Positions 8,812-17,222 of a stretch of DNA of 43,984 bases are shown one piece after another. The stretch is from Defluviicoccus sp. (lineage in GTDB: Bacteria; Pseudomonadota; Alphaproteobacteria; MPNO01): NCBI GenBank assembly GCA_028821395.1, contig JAPPGP010000007.1:1-43984 (forward strand). The letters are read 5' to 3'. Position numbers and translations under genes: made by a program. Position 1 is the stretch's first letter, and every line of letters starts with the position of its first letter. The notes under the pieces were generated by a model. The model was not told the DNA's origin and did not search any database. It was given only the letters and a program-made list of their open reading frames with translations.

Positions 8812-9825
8812 CTAGGAGATGGCCGCGGCCTGGGTATCGGGTATGTCGGTCTCGTCGTAGCGGATGTCGCGGAACGCCCCCGAGGCGACCGGGCGGTAGA
8901 GCGGCGGCCTTGCCGCGTCGGTGCAGCTCGGCAGGCAGGCGATCTCCGCGTCGTAGTTGGGCTGGTGGAAGAAGCCGATCGAGATGCGCCGCGCGCTCGG
9001 CCCGATGGCGGCCGGCGGGTTGACCACGCGGTGGAAGTTCGAGGTCCAGACGTCGTTGGTCCAGCGCCGGAACAGATCGCCGACATTGACCACGAACACG
9101 TCGGGCCGGGTCTCCACGTCGTACCAGCGCCCGTCGCGGTCCTGCACCTGGAGCCCGCCCGGCTCGTCCTCGCCCATCAGGATGGTGAAGGTGCCGAAAT
9201 CGGTATGTGCGCCTGCGCGGATCTGGCCCTCCGGCGGGGCGATCGGCTGCGGCGGGTAGTGGTTGATCCGCATGGCGGTCACGTGGCGGTCGATCTTGTC
9301 GTCGAACCAGCCCTCGTCGAGGTCGAGCGCCAGCGCGGCAAGCCGCATGAGGTGGCCGACCAGCGCCTCCATCGCCGCGTAGTAGGCGCCCGCCGCCCGC
9401 CGGAAGGCGGCCGGGCGTCGGGGCCAGATATTGGGGATGAAATAGCGCTGCCCCTCGTCGCCGGTGTAGTAGGGATCGTCCGGCCAGGACTCCCTGCCGA
9501 AGTGGTAGAATTCCTTGAGGTCGGGCGGCGCCGCCCGGCCGGCGGCGCGGCCGAGCGCCTCGCCCTCATAGACCCGGAGGCCCCTTGGCGTGCCGGCCAC
9601 GGGGTGCACGCATTCACGCTTCTCCGCATCCGGCCGGGCGAAAAATTCGTGCGACGTCCGGCGCAGGTGTTCCACGATCCCCGCGTCCACGCCGTGGCCG
9701 GAGATCGAGAAGAAGCCGATATCGGCGCAGGCCGCGCCGATCGCCTTGCCGACCCGGCGGCGGTCCGCCTCGTCGCCGCCGAAATAGGGTTCGATGTCGA
9801 TCAGCGGCACGCGTGCGCTGCTCAT
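8812..9825 (-). CDS. 2-oxoglutarate/Fe(II)-dependent oxygenase, isopenicillin N synthase-like
   Basis: The protein has 337 residues and the classic N-terminal DIOX_N part (PLIDIEPYF, then GFFSISGHGVD) followed by the jelly-roll 2OG-Fe(II) domain. The iron ligands are the His-x-Asp of AHTDFG near residue 205 and the distal His of NFHRVVNP near 261; the 2-oxoglutarate-binding Arg-x-Ser is RISIGFF near 275. It probably hydroxylates a small molecule with O2 and 2-oxoglutarate. Start ATG 9825 has GGGAG upstream. It is the first gene of the minus-strand operon, and a 136-base divergent region separates it from the molybdenum hydroxylase gene. Confidence 0.85.
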   Translation of the reverse strand: MSSARVPLIDIEPYFGGDEADRRRVGKAIGAACADIGFFSISGHGVDAGIVEHLRRTSHEFFARPDAEKRECVHPVAGTPRGLRVYEGEALGRAAGRAAPPDLKEFYHFGRESWPDDPYYTGDEGQRYFIPNIWPRRPAAFRRAAGAYYAAMEALVGHLMRLAALALDLDEGWFDDKIDRHVTAMRINHYPPQPIAPPEGQIRAGAHTDFGTFTILMGEDEPGGLQVQDRDGRWYDVETRPDVFVVNVGDLFRRWTNDVWTSNFHRVVNPPAAIGPSARRISIGFFHQPNYDAEIACLPSCTDAARPPLYRPVASGAFRDIRYDETDIPDTQAAAIS

Positions 9826-9896
9826 CCGTCGCTCCCGCTCGCCTCGATTGCCTTCCCGGGCGCAGGATGCCCCGCGCGCGGCCCGAGGGGAAGACC

Positions 9897-9915
9897 CCGC
9901 TTTACAGCAAAGCGG
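9897..9915. promoter_or_regulatory. Perfect dyad in the divergent intergenic region, candidate operator
   Basis: CCGCTTT (9897-9903) and AAAGCGG (9909-9915) are perfect inverted arms around a 5-base centre, ACAGC. The site lies in the 136-base region between the divergently transcribed oxygenase operon and molybdenum hydroxylase gene, the expected place for a shared repressor or activator site. No regulator has been linked to it. Confidence 0.4.
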
Positions 9916-9961
9916 CCGGTCGCGAGACTGCGGCGATTCTCGAATGACCGGGAGGCTTGGG

Positions 9962-12283
9962 ATGAAGTTCGGTGTCGGACAGCCGGTTGCGCGCACGGAG
10001 GACCCGCGCTTTCTCAAGGGCGAGGGCCGCTATGTCGACGACATCGTTCTGCCGGGCGAGGTGCACGGCTACGTCCTGCGCTCGCCGCACGCGGCTGCCC
10101 GCATCCGCTCGGTCGACGTGGAAGCCGCGCGCCGCGCGCCCGGAGTCGTGCTGGTGCTCACCCGGGAAGATGTCGAGGCCGACGGGGTCGACGGCATCCC
10201 GCATTTCATCCCGCCGATGGCGTTCGGCGCGCCGCCGCCCAAATTCAGCCCGCTGCACCCGGTGCTCGCCGGCGACCGGGTGCGCCATGTCGGCACGCCG
10301 GTCGCCTTCGTGGTGGCCGAGACGCTGGACCGGGCGATGGACGCGGCGGAGACCGTCGCGGTCGATTACGAGGTCCTGCCCTCGGTGACCGCGCCCGGGC
10401 GGGCGACCGCCGAAGGCGCGCCCGCGGTGTGGGACGAGGCGCCGGACAATATCTGGTTCACCGTCGAGCGGGGCGACCGGGCGGCGACCGATGCCGCCTT
10501 CGCGCGCGCCGCGCATGTCACGCGGCTCAGCCTCTCGAACAACCGGCTGAGCTGCAATGCGATGGAGCCGCGGGCGACCATCGTCGAGTACCGGTCGGCC
10601 ACCGACCACGTGACGATGTACACCGAGAACCAGTCGCCGCATGCCCAGCGCAGCCATCTCTCGTACGTGTTCCACAAGCCGGAGGGGAATTTCCGGGTGA
10701 TCAGTCCGGATGTCGGCGGCGGGTTCGGGATGAAGAACGCGGTCTATCCCGAGGACGCGCTCTGCGTGATCGCCGCGAGGCGGCTCGGACGCCCGGTGCG
10801 CTGGACCGCCGACCGTACGGAGAGCCTGCAGAGCGACGCCCATGCGCGGGACGCGGTGACCGAGGCCGCGCTGGCGCTCGATGCGGAGGGAAACTTCCTC
10901 GCGCTCCGCGCCGAGACCGACCATGCGGTCGGCGCCTATCTCGGCGAGGCGGGCTGCGTGCCGGTCGGGCTGGGCTCGACCATGTATGCCGGGAACTACG
11001 ACCTGCCCGCCGCCTGGCTCTCGATCAACGCGGTGTTCACCAACACCAACACGGTGGCGCCCTATCGCGGCGCCGGCCGGCCGGAGGCCTGCTACATCGT
11101 CGAGCGGCTGGTCGACCAGGCGGCGGTCGAGCTCGGCATCGACCCGGTCGAGCTCAGGCGGCGCAACTACATCAAGCCCGCCGACATGCCCTACCAGAAC
11201 GCGATCATGACGGTCTACGACACCGGCGAGTTCGAGAAGATCGCCGACAGCGCGGTGGCGCTCGCCGACCGCGACGGGTTCGCCGGCCGCAAGGCGGCAT
11301 CCGAGGCGGCGGGACGGCTGCGCGGTCTCGGCGTCACCTATTTCATCGAGATCGGCGCGCCCTTCAACGACCGCATGCAGCTCTATTTCGACCCGGCGGG
11401 CGGAGTCACAATCGCCGCCGGCACGCACAGCCACGGCCAGGGCCACCAGACGGTCTACGCGCAGATGGTATCGGACTGGCTCGGCGTGGAGTTCGAGAGC
11501 ATCCGCCTGGTGCAGGGCGACACCGACCAGGTGGCCTACGGGCGGGGCACTTACGGCTCGCGCTCGGTCACCGTCGGCGGGGCGGCGCTCAAGGACGCCG
11601 CCGACCAGGTGATCGCCAAGGCGAAGCGCATGGCCGCCCATCTGATGGAGGCGGCGGAGGCCGACATCGAGTTCGCGGACGGAAGCTTCACCGTCGCCGG
11701 CACCGACAAGTCGATCGGCATCGTCGATGTTGCCAGGGCGTCGTTCATGCCCGTCGGCTGGCCCGAGGCGTTCGGCATCGGGCTGGAGGCGACGGGCAGC
11801 TTCACGCCGACCAACGGCAACTTTCCCAATGGCTGTCACATCTGCGAGGTCGAGGTGGACCCCGAGACCGGCCGGGTGGAGCTGCTGCGCTACTCGGCGG
11901 TCAACGATTCGGGGCTGATCGTCAACCCGCTACTGTTCGAGGGCCAGGTGCATGGCGGGCTCGCCCAGGGCATCGGCCAGGTGCTGCTCGAGCACGTCGT
12001 CTATGACGAGGAATCGGGCCAGCTCCAGTCCGGCTCCTTCATGGATTACTGCATGCCGCGCGCCGACGACCTGCCGTCCTTCTTGCTTGACGACGTCGAG
12101 GTCCATTGCGCGACCAACCCGTTGGGAGTCAAGGGCGCGGGCGAGACCGGAACCGTCGCCGCGCTGCCGGCGGTCATGCACGCCATCCTCGATGCGCTGC
12201 GCCCGCTCGGCGTCTCGGACCTCCAGATGCCGGCCACGCCGCTGGCCGTTTGGCAGGCGATCCGGGAGGCGAAGGCGGCCTAG
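9962..12283 (+). CDS. Molybdenum hydroxylase large subunit (xanthine/CO dehydrogenase family)
   Basis: This 773-residue molybdopterin-binding large subunit is related to aerobic CO dehydrogenase CoxL and other molybdenum hydroxylases, which insert water-derived oxygen into C-H bonds. The N-terminal RTEDPRFLKGEGRYVDDI and SPHAAARI are family hallmarks. The active-site loop reads PYRGAGR, the form II-like version rather than the AYxCSFR of true form I CO dehydrogenase, so CO oxidation is unlikely. The catalytic glutamate lies in VKGAGETG near residue 725. ATG 9962 follows GGGAGG by 6 bases; ATG 9944 has no such signal. No FAD- or iron-sulfur-subunit genes are next to it, so the partners must lie elsewhere or be shared. 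A hydroxylase for an N-heterocycle fits the neighbours. Confidence 0.85.
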   Translation: MKFGVGQPVARTEDPRFLKGEGRYVDDIVLPGEVHGYVLRSPHAAARIRSVDVEAARRAPGVVLVLTREDVEADGVDGIPHFIPPMAFGAPPPKFSPLHPVLAGDRVRHVGTPVAFVVAETLDRAMDAAETVAVDYEVLPSVTAPGRATAEGAPAVWDEAPDNIWFTVERGDRAATDAAFARAAHVTRLSLSNNRLSCNAMEPRATIVEYRSATDHVTMYTENQSPHAQRSHLSYVFHKPEGNFRVISPDVGGGFGMKNAVYPEDALCVIAARRLGRPVRWTADRTESLQSDAHARDAVTEAALALDAEGNFLALRAETDHAVGAYLGEAGCVPVGLGSTMYAGNYDLPAAWLSINAVFTNTNTVAPYRGAGRPEACYIVERLVDQAAVELGIDPVELRRRNYIKPADMPYQNAIMTVYDTGEFEKIADSAVALADRDGFAGRKAASEAAGRLRGLGVTYFIEIGAPFNDRMQLYFDPAGGVTIAAGTHSHGQGHQTVYAQMVSDWLGVEFESIRLVQGDTDQVAYGRGTYGSRSVTVGGAALKDAADQVIAKAKRMAAHLMEAAEADIEFADGSFTVAGTDKSIGIVDVARASFMPVGWPEAFGIGLEATGSFTPTNGNFPNGCHICEVEVDPETGRVELLRYSAVNDSGLIVNPLLFEGQVHGGLAQGIGQVLLEHVVYDEESGQLQSGSFMDYCMPRADDLPSFLLDDVEVHCATNPLGVKGAGETGTVAALPAVMHAILDALRPLGVSDLQMPATPLAVWQAIREAKAA

Positions 12284-12405
12284 CCCGCGCCGCGGCCCCA
12301 CCTCACTCGCCCGATCCGGACAGCAATCGAACGGGTCCGGGCTGCCGGCTCGGGCGCATGCCCGGCCTTCGGAACGCGTCCGCAGGCCGTCCTTCGACCC
12401 GCCCC

Positions 12406-12456
12406 CCTTCGACAGGCTCGGGGCAGGCTCTTCCGGGGCGGCTCAGGACGAGGGAG
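12406..12456. repeat. Repeat-like intergenic segment
   Basis: The segment contains CCTTCGACAGGCTCGGGG followed by GGCTCAGGACGAGGG. This resembles the short CTTCGACAGGCTCAGGA-type intergenic repeat seen in many high-GC proteobacteria. It occurs once here, so the repeat status is inferred from general knowledge. Confidence 0.35.
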
Positions 12457-12573
12457 GGCCGGCTTGCGGGCGACCAATCGCCCTGTCCTCGTCCTGGGCA
12501 GGCCCGCAGGGCCGTATCGGGCTGCGCCTCCACCGCATCGGTTCCATCCGAAGCGGCCACGCCCCGTCCCCGG

Positions 12574-12596
12574 GGGACGCCTGAGCCGGGCGTCCC
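12574..12596. repeat. Inverted repeat (hairpin) without T-run
   Basis: GGGACGCC (12574-12581) pairs perfectly with GGCGTCCC (12589-12596) across a 7-base loop. No T-run follows on either strand, so it is not a clear intrinsic terminator. Confidence 0.45.
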
Positions 12597-12872
12597 GGTT
12601 GAGAAGCATGGATGCGATGCGGCCGGGGTCGTCCGTCGCGTAAGCCAAGGCAGTTTCCGATGCGATCGGCGCACACTGGAGCCGCGGTAGCCCGTTTCGA
12701 CGACCATTTGCGATTGTCTTTGTCCAGGGTGCGCTTGATGGTCTCAATAGTCGTACGGGTTCCGGCCCGGGCGGAGCTGCCATGGTGCTCTCGAACACAT
12801 CCGGCAGACCATTCGTCCCCGCAGACGCAGGAATTGACGAACAACCATTATTGTCATATTCAATTATCGATC

Positions 12873-13727
12873 ATGGTCGATATCGATACCAAGCTTCTGC
12901 GTTCCTTCCTGGTGGTCGCCACGGAGAAGAGCTTCTCCACCGCCGCCGAACGCTTGGGATGTTCCCAAGGCACAATGTCCGTTCGGATACAGACGCTGGA
13001 AGACCAGCTCGGGCAAAGGCTGTTCGACCGCGGCCGTCACAACGTGAAGGTCTCCTCGGCCGGCCAGGATCTGCTTCCCCAGGCGCGTTCGCTGGTTGAC
13101 ATGCACGATCGTCTGTTCGACCGGGCCACGGCCCGGCTGGTCTCCGGGCGGGTACGGCTGGGAGTCGGCGAGAGTCACGGGAGCGAGTTGTTGTCCCGGC
13201 TGCGCCAGCACCTGCATGAGGGGTACACCGCGATCGAGCTGGACATCGTCTGCCAACCCTGTCGCGTGCTCGAGGAGCAGACACGCCTGGGCGAGCTCGA
13301 CCTTGCCATCGTCACCTCGATCGAGGAGTCTCGCCCGGCCACGCTGCTGTCCCGTCCGCGGCTGCAATGGGTGGCATCGCCGGATTTCGTATTCGACGAG
13401 TCTACGCCGCTGGCGATAGCGTGTTTTCCGGAGGGCTGCTCGCTGCGGGAGACCGGGATTGCTGCGCTCAAGAGCCGCAACCTTGCCTGGCGCGTCGCCC
13501 TGAGCAGCCCCAGCGAAGAGATCATCCGCGACGCCGTAGGCGCAGGCGCGGCGATTACCGTAATGACCGAAGGGACGATTCCTGCGGATCTGAAGGCCGT
13601 CGTTCGCCCCTCGTTGCTGCCGCCTCTCGGGAGGGCCCGCATCCAACTGCTGGAACAGCCCGGCCAACCGTCAGAGGCAGTGCTGGCGGTAAAGAGGGAA
13701 GTGGTCTACACCTTTCAAGGCAGGTGA
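12873..13727 (+). CDS. LysR-type transcriptional regulator
   Basis: This 284-residue protein has the LysR winged helix-turn-helix in residues 1-65 (LRSFLVVATEKSFSTAAERL then GCSQGTMSVRIQTLEDQLG and LFDR). A linker helix and a substrate-binding-like domain follow from about residue 90 to the end. ATG 12873 places the first helix at the usual distance. The ribosome binding site is weak. The regulated genes are unknown; the nearest candidates are the catabolic genes upstream. The substrate-binding half is of normal length, so it looks intact. A partial dyad overlaps its own start codon (12865-12882), which could allow autoregulation. Confidence 0.85.
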   Translation: MVDIDTKLLRSFLVVATEKSFSTAAERLGCSQGTMSVRIQTLEDQLGQRLFDRGRHNVKVSSAGQDLLPQARSLVDMHDRLFDRATARLVSGRVRLGVGESHGSELLSRLRQHLHEGYTAIELDIVCQPCRVLEEQTRLGELDLAIVTSIEESRPATLLSRPRLQWVASPDFVFDESTPLAIACFPEGCSLRETGIAALKSRNLAWRVALSSPSEEIIRDAVGAGAAITVMTEGTIPADLKAVVRPSLLPPLGRARIQLLEQPGQPSEAVLAVKREVVYTFQGR

Positions 13728-13791
13728 TCTCCACCGCGGATCGTGGATGGCATCTTCGCGCTTCCCCGAGTTCCGCCGGACCGTTTGCCGC

Positions 13792-14240
13792 CTAGCTCAC
13801 GCGCCGGAAGATGAGCACGCGCCGGGCGATCGCCCGGAACGCACGGTCGAGCGCCGCGCTGTCCGCGGCATGGAAGAAGAATGCTTCGCGGTCCGCGTCC
13901 GCGGTATCGGGCGCGCCCGAGCATTTGACGAGTGCGTCGCGCCACCGGGTGTGGACACTCGGCATCGCGCCGATCGTGTAGACCGTCACCCCTTCCCCCT
14001 GCGCCAGGGCGCAGGAGCGCTTCATGAGTGCGGCGAGCGCCGTCTCGGTCGTCTTGCTCCCTCCTCCGGTGGTCCCCCTCACGCCCCAGCCGGAGTAGTA
14101 GTGTCCCTGGGCCTCATCCCCGAGCCCGAGCCGCCCGATCGCCGAATAGAACGGCCCGATGTCGCCTTGCCTGCACGAGCTCGGGCGCGTTCCGCCACCG
14201 AGGCAACCGGGTGCCCGCGCGCGGTCAACACCGGACCCAA
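13792..14240 (-). pseudogene. TadG-like pilus protein, C-terminal remnant
   Basis: On the minus strand the last 150 or so codons before the stop at 13792 read like the C-terminal end of a TadG/von Willebrand-type pilus protein: EGVTVYTIGAMP, then LVKCSGAP, then AFFFHAADSAALDRAFRAIA and a short basic tail. In TadG this is the end of the vWA-like domain (the VTIYTIAF and HYFNADSAAAL-type pattern). The N-terminal membrane anchor and MIDAS start of the domain are absent; the frame upstream has no family likeness and soon runs into the divergent kinase promoter. This is therefore a truncated gene. The main Tad locus lies about 7 kb away and has no intact TadG, so this may be its displaced remnant. 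A poorly conserved intact small gene starting at 14406 is less likely. Confidence 0.55.
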
Positions 14241-14427
14241 CCGTTCGAGCCTGCACCACGAACGCGCAACCGGCAGATCGCCAATCATTCTTCCTCACGC
14301 TTTCAAGAGGCGAGTGACCACATGTGTCGCTCGACCTCCGCTTGAGGCCCCCGCTGCGTCGTTCCGTGCCCGCTGTCGCTCCGACCGATGGTCGACCCGG
14401 ATTCATCGGGCCACACCAACGCGCAGC

Positions 14428-14456
14428 TTGACATCATCTCCAAGGATTTGTGCTAA
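14428..14456 (+). promoter_or_regulatory. Candidate promoter for the hybrid kinase gene
   Basis: TTGACA at 14428-14433 is followed after 17 bases by TGCTAA at 14451-14456, a perfect -35 box with a weak -10 box of the GCTAA type used by alphaproteobacterial housekeeping sigma factors. It lies about 80 bases before the gene start at 14539. Confidence 0.4.
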
Positions 14457-14538
14457 GTGTTTGTATGGAAGATCACTTTTTTGGTGTCGTTTACATAAAT
14501 AGTGGCGTATGAATCGGCTGCGCGATTCTTGAAATCGA

Positions 14539-16944
14539 GTGTCTGTTTCCGAAATCGGCATCGTCGCAAGATATGACCCATATCAGTTGAGCGAGGGAGC
14601 GCGCTTGACGCATCCCGACGAAGCAAGGCGAGAGAACGAAGCGCTGCGCCAACGTGTTTCGGCGCTGAGCGATGCCATCCTGCGGGTCAATGCCAGTCTC
14701 GACCTCGACACGGTGCTCGGCGAAGTGGTGGAGAGCGCCCGGGCGCTCACCGGCGCCCGCTGGGGCGTGATCGCCACCGTCGACGAGGCCGGCGCACCGC
14801 AGGACTTCGTGTTCTCGGGCTTCACCCCGGAGGACAGGCAGGAGTTGATCGCCTGGCCCGACAGCGTGCGGCTGTTCGACCACTTCCGCGGGCTGCCCGG
14901 GCCGCTGCGGCTCGACGACCTCTCGGGCTATGTGCGTTCGCTCGGCATCGAGCCCGCCCCGACCTTCGCCCGCACCTTCCAGGGCACGCCCATGCGCCAC
15001 CACGGCGCCGACGTCGGCAGCTTCTTCCTCGCCGACAAGGCGGACGGACAGGCGTTTACCGACGAGGACGAGGAAGCGCTGATGCTGTTCGCGTCCCAGG
15101 CCGCGTCGGCGATCGCCAACGCGCGCACCCACCGCGACGAGCGCCGCGCGCGGGCCGACCTGGAGGCTCTGGTCGAGACGTCGCCGGTCGGAGTGGTGGT
15201 CTTCGATGCGAAGAGCGGCCGTCCGCTGTCGTTCAATCGCGAGTCGAGGCGGATCGTGGAGAGCCTGCGGATGCCCGGCCATGCGCCGGAGGAGCTTCTG
15301 GAGGTGATAACCTTCAGCCGCGCCGACGGGCGCGAGATCTCCCTGCGGGACTTCCCCATCGCGCAGCAGCTCGGCAACTGCGAGACGCTGCGCGCCGAGG
15401 AGGTGGCGCTCTCGCTGCCCGACGGGCGCAGCGTCAGGATGCTGATCAACGCGACGCCGATCCACGCCGAGGACGGCACGGTGGCGTCGGTGGTGGTGAC
15501 CATGCAGGATCTTGCACCGCTCGAAGAGGCGGAGCGGCTGCGGACCGAATTCTTGGGCTTGGTGAGCCACGAGCTGAGGGAACCGCTCACCGCCATAAAG
15601 GGCTCCGCGGTGACGCTGCTCGAGGAGTCGGAAGAACTCGACCTGGCCGAGATGCACGAGTTCCACCGCATCATCGTCGAGCAGACCAATCACATGCGCG
15701 GACTCATCGGCGACCTGCTCGATACGGGACGAATCGAGTCGGGCACGCTCTCGGTCGCACCCGAACCCTCGGACGTTGCTGATTTGGTGGAGCGGGCCAG
15801 AAGCACATTCCTGGGAAGCGGCGGCCGGCACGATATCTCGATCGACCTTCCCGCCGGTCTGCCCGCGATAATGGCCGACCGCCGGCGCATCGTGCAGGTG
15901 CTGAACAACCTCTTCTCCAATGCCGCGCGGTACTCCCCGGAGTCCTCGCCCATCCGGGTCGCTTCGGTGCGCCAGGACGCGCATGTCGCGGTCTCGGTCT
16001 CCGATCAGGGACGGGGCGTGGCGCCGGAGCGCCTCCCCGATCTTTTCCGCAGGCACGCCGGTGCCGGGGAGGACAGGACGGCGGCGCACGGCCTGGGGCT
16101 CGCCATCTGCAAGGGGCTGGTGGAGGCGCATGGGGGGCGCATCTGGGCGGAGAGCGCCGGCGTCGGTCGCGGCACGACCGTTACTTTCACCATCCCGGCG
16201 ACCCCGGAGGCCGATAGCGGTGCAACTCACGCCTCGATTCTTTCGGCAACGCCCCGCGATGAGCCGCAGCCCGCTCGCATTCTCGTCGTCGACGACGACC
16301 CGCGGACACTGCGCTTCGTTCGCGATGCGCTTTCGAGGGCAGGCTTCGCGCCGATCGTGACAGGCGGAGACAACGAACTCTCGCGCATCATCGAGACCGA
16401 GAAGCCTCGACTGGTTCTCCTCGACCTGATGCTGCCCGGGGTCGACGGCATCGAGCTGATGCAGCAAGTTCCCGCGTTGTCCGAGTTGCCGGTCATCTTC
16501 ATCTCCGGCTACGGCCGCGACGAAACCATCGCCAGGGCGCTGGAAGTGGGCGCGGCCGACTACATCGTGAAACCGTTCTCCCCGACAGAGCTCGTCGCAA
16601 GGGTCCGGGCGGCCCTGCGACGGCACGAAGAGCCCTCACCGTTCGTGCTGGGCGACCTTGCGATCGACTACGACCGCCGTCGCGTCAGCGTGGCAGGACA
16701 CGTCGTGGAGCTCACCGCCACCGAGTACGAGCTCGTGCGGATCCTCTCGCGCGACGCAGGACGGGTCGTGACCTACGACACGCTGCTCCGCCGGGTCTGG
16801 AGCGGGCGCAGTCACGCCGAATCGAACCTCGTGCGCATATTCGTGAGGAACATCCGCCGCAAGCTCGGCGACGACGCGGCGAGCCCCACTTACATCTTCA
16901 ACGAACGCGGTATCGGCTATCGCATGGCGAAATTCGGGGAATGA
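14539..16944 (+). CDS. Soluble hybrid histidine kinase with receiver and OmpR-type DNA-binding domain
   Basis: One 801-residue chain carries a whole signalling pathway. A coiled-coil start (about 25-50) precedes a GAF domain (about 50-200) and a PAS-like domain (about 210-330). HisKA follows with phospho-acceptor His344 in SHELREPLTAIKG, then an HATPase with DQGRGVAPE and HGLGLAICKGLVEAHGG (about 450-555). The receiver has VVDDD, the acceptor Asp629 in LLDLMLPG and the VKPFSP lysine (about 575-690). An OmpR winged helix closes the protein (ATEYELVRIL to GIGYRM, about 705-798). There are no membrane segments, so it senses a cytoplasmic signal. Start GTG 14539 gives the longest form; TTG 14605, preceded by GAGGGAG, is a likely alternative. 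Target genes are unknown. Confidence 0.88.
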   Translation: MSVSEIGIVARYDPYQLSEGARLTHPDEARRENEALRQRVSALSDAILRVNASLDLDTVLGEVVESARALTGARWGVIATVDEAGAPQDFVFSGFTPEDRQELIAWPDSVRLFDHFRGLPGPLRLDDLSGYVRSLGIEPAPTFARTFQGTPMRHHGADVGSFFLADKADGQAFTDEDEEALMLFASQAASAIANARTHRDERRARADLEALVETSPVGVVVFDAKSGRPLSFNRESRRIVESLRMPGHAPEELLEVITFSRADGREISLRDFPIAQQLGNCETLRAEEVALSLPDGRSVRMLINATPIHAEDGTVASVVVTMQDLAPLEEAERLRTEFLGLVSHELREPLTAIKGSAVTLLEESEELDLAEMHEFHRIIVEQTNHMRGLIGDLLDTGRIESGTLSVAPEPSDVADLVERARSTFLGSGGRHDISIDLPAGLPAIMADRRRIVQVLNNLFSNAARYSPESSPIRVASVRQDAHVAVSVSDQGRGVAPERLPDLFRRHAGAGEDRTAAHGLGLAICKGLVEAHGGRIWAESAGVGRGTTVTFTIPATPEADSGATHASILSATPRDEPQPARILVVDDDPRTLRFVRDALSRAGFAPIVTGGDNELSRIIETEKPRLVLLDLMLPGVDGIELMQQVPALSELPVIFISGYGRDETIARALEVGAADYIVKPFSPTELVARVRAALRRHEEPSPFVLGDLAIDYDRRRVSVAGHVVELTATEYELVRILSRDAGRVVTYDTLLRRVWSGRSHAESNLVRIFVRNIRRKLGDDAASPTYIFNERGIGYRMAKFGE

Positions 16945-17222
16945 CGAGTACCCTGCGAAAGCGTCATCTTACGGGAACGGTTCTCGAGAGGGTCCGCGGC
17001 GATGCTTCCCGAATTCACTGCCGGTATTTCCTGCGCCGTTTGCTTCACCGGAACTGTACGCGGTGCCGTGCTGTCGATCCCCGCCAGCACCGCACTTCAG
17101 CGCGAGTGCAGTAACTTGAACCACGCCTACCGTGCGCCTTCGTGTATCCCGCAACTGCTCCAAGTCTAGAATTCGCCAACATCTTGCTACCAAATGCCAA
17201 GTCCAATCGCGAGTTGGAAAAC
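16945..17222. other. Intergenic region before the second LysR gene
   Basis: In these 278 bases I find no convincing gene, terminator or promoter. The sequence is less GC-rich near 17130-17220, where the promoter of the LysR gene would be expected. Confidence 0.4.

Larger units (their letters stand above)
12284..12872. other. 589-base non-coding stretch before the LysR gene
   Basis: No open frame here shows protein-like composition. The stretch holds a repeat-like segment at 12406-12456, a strong hairpin at 12574-12596, and near its end an AT-rich segment (about 12840-12870) that probably carries the promoter of the LysR gene. Confidence 0.5.
13728..14538. other. 811-base stretch between the LysR gene and the hybrid kinase gene
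   Basis: The left part (13792 to about 14240, minus strand) is a TadG-like gene remnant. From 14240 to 14420 I see nothing recognisable. From 14430 to 14538 the sequence becomes AT-rich and carries a candidate promoter for the hybrid kinase gene. Confidence 0.5.

Noticed and set aside
8791..12006. About 1070-codon plus-strand open frame across the oxygenase and molybdenum hydroxylase genes
   Set aside because: It is arginine-rich, low in hydrophobic residues and crosses genes on both strands with strong domain evidence; it is a shadow frame.
9962..12283. Form I CO dehydrogenase (CoxL)
   Set aside because: The active-site loop reads PYRGAGR and not AYxCSFR, and no CoxS/CoxM genes are adjacent, so CO oxidation is not supported.
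12280..12798. Minus-strand open frame of about 170 codons in the gap before the LysR gene
   Set aside because: It is rich in Arg and Pro, has no ribosome binding site, overlaps repeat-like DNA and shows no family signature.
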